Of a stretch of 64,000 nucleotides of DNA, positions 63,424 through 64,000 are shown one piece after another. This stretch comes from Hyphomonas sp. (GTDB lineage: Bacteria; Pseudomonadota; Alphaproteobacteria; Caulobacterales; Hyphomonadaceae): assembly GCA_017792365.1 (NCBI GenBank), contig CP051229.1, positions 1,922,001 to 1,986,000 on the forward strand. The letters run 5' to 3'. The translations under genes and the position numbers were made by a program. How positions within the stretch are numbered: the stretch's first letter is position 1; each line of letters begins with the position of its first letter. The notes under the pieces were generated by a model, which worked only from the letters and a program-made list of their open reading frames with translations, searched no databases and was not told the origin of the DNA.

Positions 63424-64000
63424 TTAGTCAGCATCCAGTCCATAAGCCGTATGCAGCGTGCGCACGGCCAGCTCTGTATACGAAGCGTCTATCAATACAG
63501 AAATCTTGATTTCAGAGGTGGAGATCACCTGAATATTGATGCCTTTCGCCGAAAGCGCCTCAAACATGGTCTTCGCCACGCCCGCATGACTGCGCATGCC
63601 CACGCCGATGACCGAAACCTTGGCGACGTCGCGCTCGAGGACCAGTTCGTCGAACCCGATCGTGTCCTTCTTCTTTTCCAGCGTCTTCTTGGTGAGCTCG
63701 GCGTCACGCTCGGTGGTGGTGAACACCATGTTCTGCCGCCCCGCCTTCCGCGAGCTCGCCTGCACGATCATGTCGACATTGACGCCGGCATCCGCCAGCG
63801 CGCCGAAGATGCTCGCCGCAACGCCGGGATGGTCCTCGACCCCCAGCAGCGTGACCTTCGCCTCGTCCCGCGAATACGCGACGCCGCTGACTACCTGCTT
63901 CTCCACGATCTCATCCTCATCACAAACCAGCGTGCCGGATGTCGGCTCCGCCACTGCGCCTTCAAAACTCGACAGAACCCGCACCGGAACCCGGTGGTTC
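63424..64000 (-). CDS. lysC: Aspartate kinase, C-terminal ACT region (cut by window edge)
   Basis: The last ~192 codons of aspartokinase, running off the right edge. It shows PVRVLSSFEG and the two ACT domains (VTLLGVEDHPGVAASIFGAL and VSVIGVGMRSHAGVAKTMFE), the allosteric part that binds lysine/threonine. It catalyses the first step toward Lys, Thr, Met and aspartate semialdehyde; the semialdehyde is also a substrate of the carboxynorspermidine synthase in this window. Confidence 0.95.
   Translation of the reverse strand, partial: NHRVPVRVLSSFEGAVAEPTSGTLVCDEDEIVEKQVVSGVAYSRDEAKVTLLGVEDHPGVAASIFGALADAGVNVDMIVQASSRKAGRQNMVFTTTERDAELTKKTLEKKKDTIGFDELVLERDVAKVSVIGVGMRSHAGVAKTMFEALSAKGINIQVISTSEIKISVLIDASYTELAVRTLHTAYGLDAD

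Noticed and set aside
1-64000. CRISPR arrays, prophage, insertion sequences, tRNA or rRNA genes
   Set aside because: I found no regularly spaced repeats, transposase or integrase motifs, and no cloverleaf or rRNA-like sequence on reading the window.

Overview
This is a GC-rich chromosomal stretch of an alphaproteobacterium. The complete-type Tad pilus order (pilA, cpaA, then cpaB-C-D-E-F-tadB-tadC), the carboxyspermidine route to spermidine, TonB-dependent uptake, a DUF4167 gene beside prfA-prmC, and NrdR boxes at split nrdA/nrdB genes all point to Caulobacterales, most likely a Hyphomonadaceae-like marine or freshwater bacterium. That placement is inference from gene content. I saw no prophage, insertion sequence, CRISPR array, tRNA or rRNA.

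Layout. 1-5.9 kb: the 5' part of dnaG, a CE2-type SGNH protein lacking its nucleophile, a serine hydrolase lipoprotein, an M17 aminopeptidase, a TadD-like TPR lipoprotein and a 53-residue membrane protein. 6-8.3 kb: a TonB-dependent receptor. 8.4-17.7 kb: the Tad/Cpa pilus cluster on the minus strand, ending with the Flp pilin gene, its terminator and an AT-rich control region. 18-22 kb: a DUF2959 lipoprotein, an orphan secretin-N-domain protein, an MFS carrier and AMP nucleosidase. 22-26.6 kb: class I ribonucleotide reductase (nrdB and nrdA, each with paired NrdR boxes). 27-35 kb: an amidohydrolase, a self-contained NTF2-like/TetR cassette with its operator, PutA, and a glycosyltransferase facing a phosphatase-superfamily gene. 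35.5-42.7 kb: an M16 protease, a PLP decarboxylase behind a structured leader, a repeat-rich spacer, a cytochrome c, a deaminase and nspC.

42.8-50.1 kb is the unusual part. It holds a soluble protein kinase fused to a TIR domain, a SoxR/VOC divergent pair with a clear SoxR box, and a two-gene operon coding for a large membrane-bound P-loop ATPase with a C-terminal winged helix, whose stop overlaps the start of an MscS channel. The kinase-TIR fusion and the ATPase-MscS pair are the best candidates for undescribed signalling or stress/defence systems.

50.2-64 kb returns to ordinary genes: SRPBCC/ArsR, carboxynorspermidine synthase, a VOC protein, then the housekeeping run DUF4167-prmC-prfA, MAPEG, a CE15-like esterase, ispG, a RodZ-like protein, ptsP and the 3' end of lysC.

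Quality warning: seven genes, including the housekeeping gene prmC, are broken by eight single-base frameshifts, all at short G/C runs. Seven are repaired by adding one base and one by removing one. This looks like a sequencing or assembly artefact, so the genes are annotated as CDSs spanning the shift.
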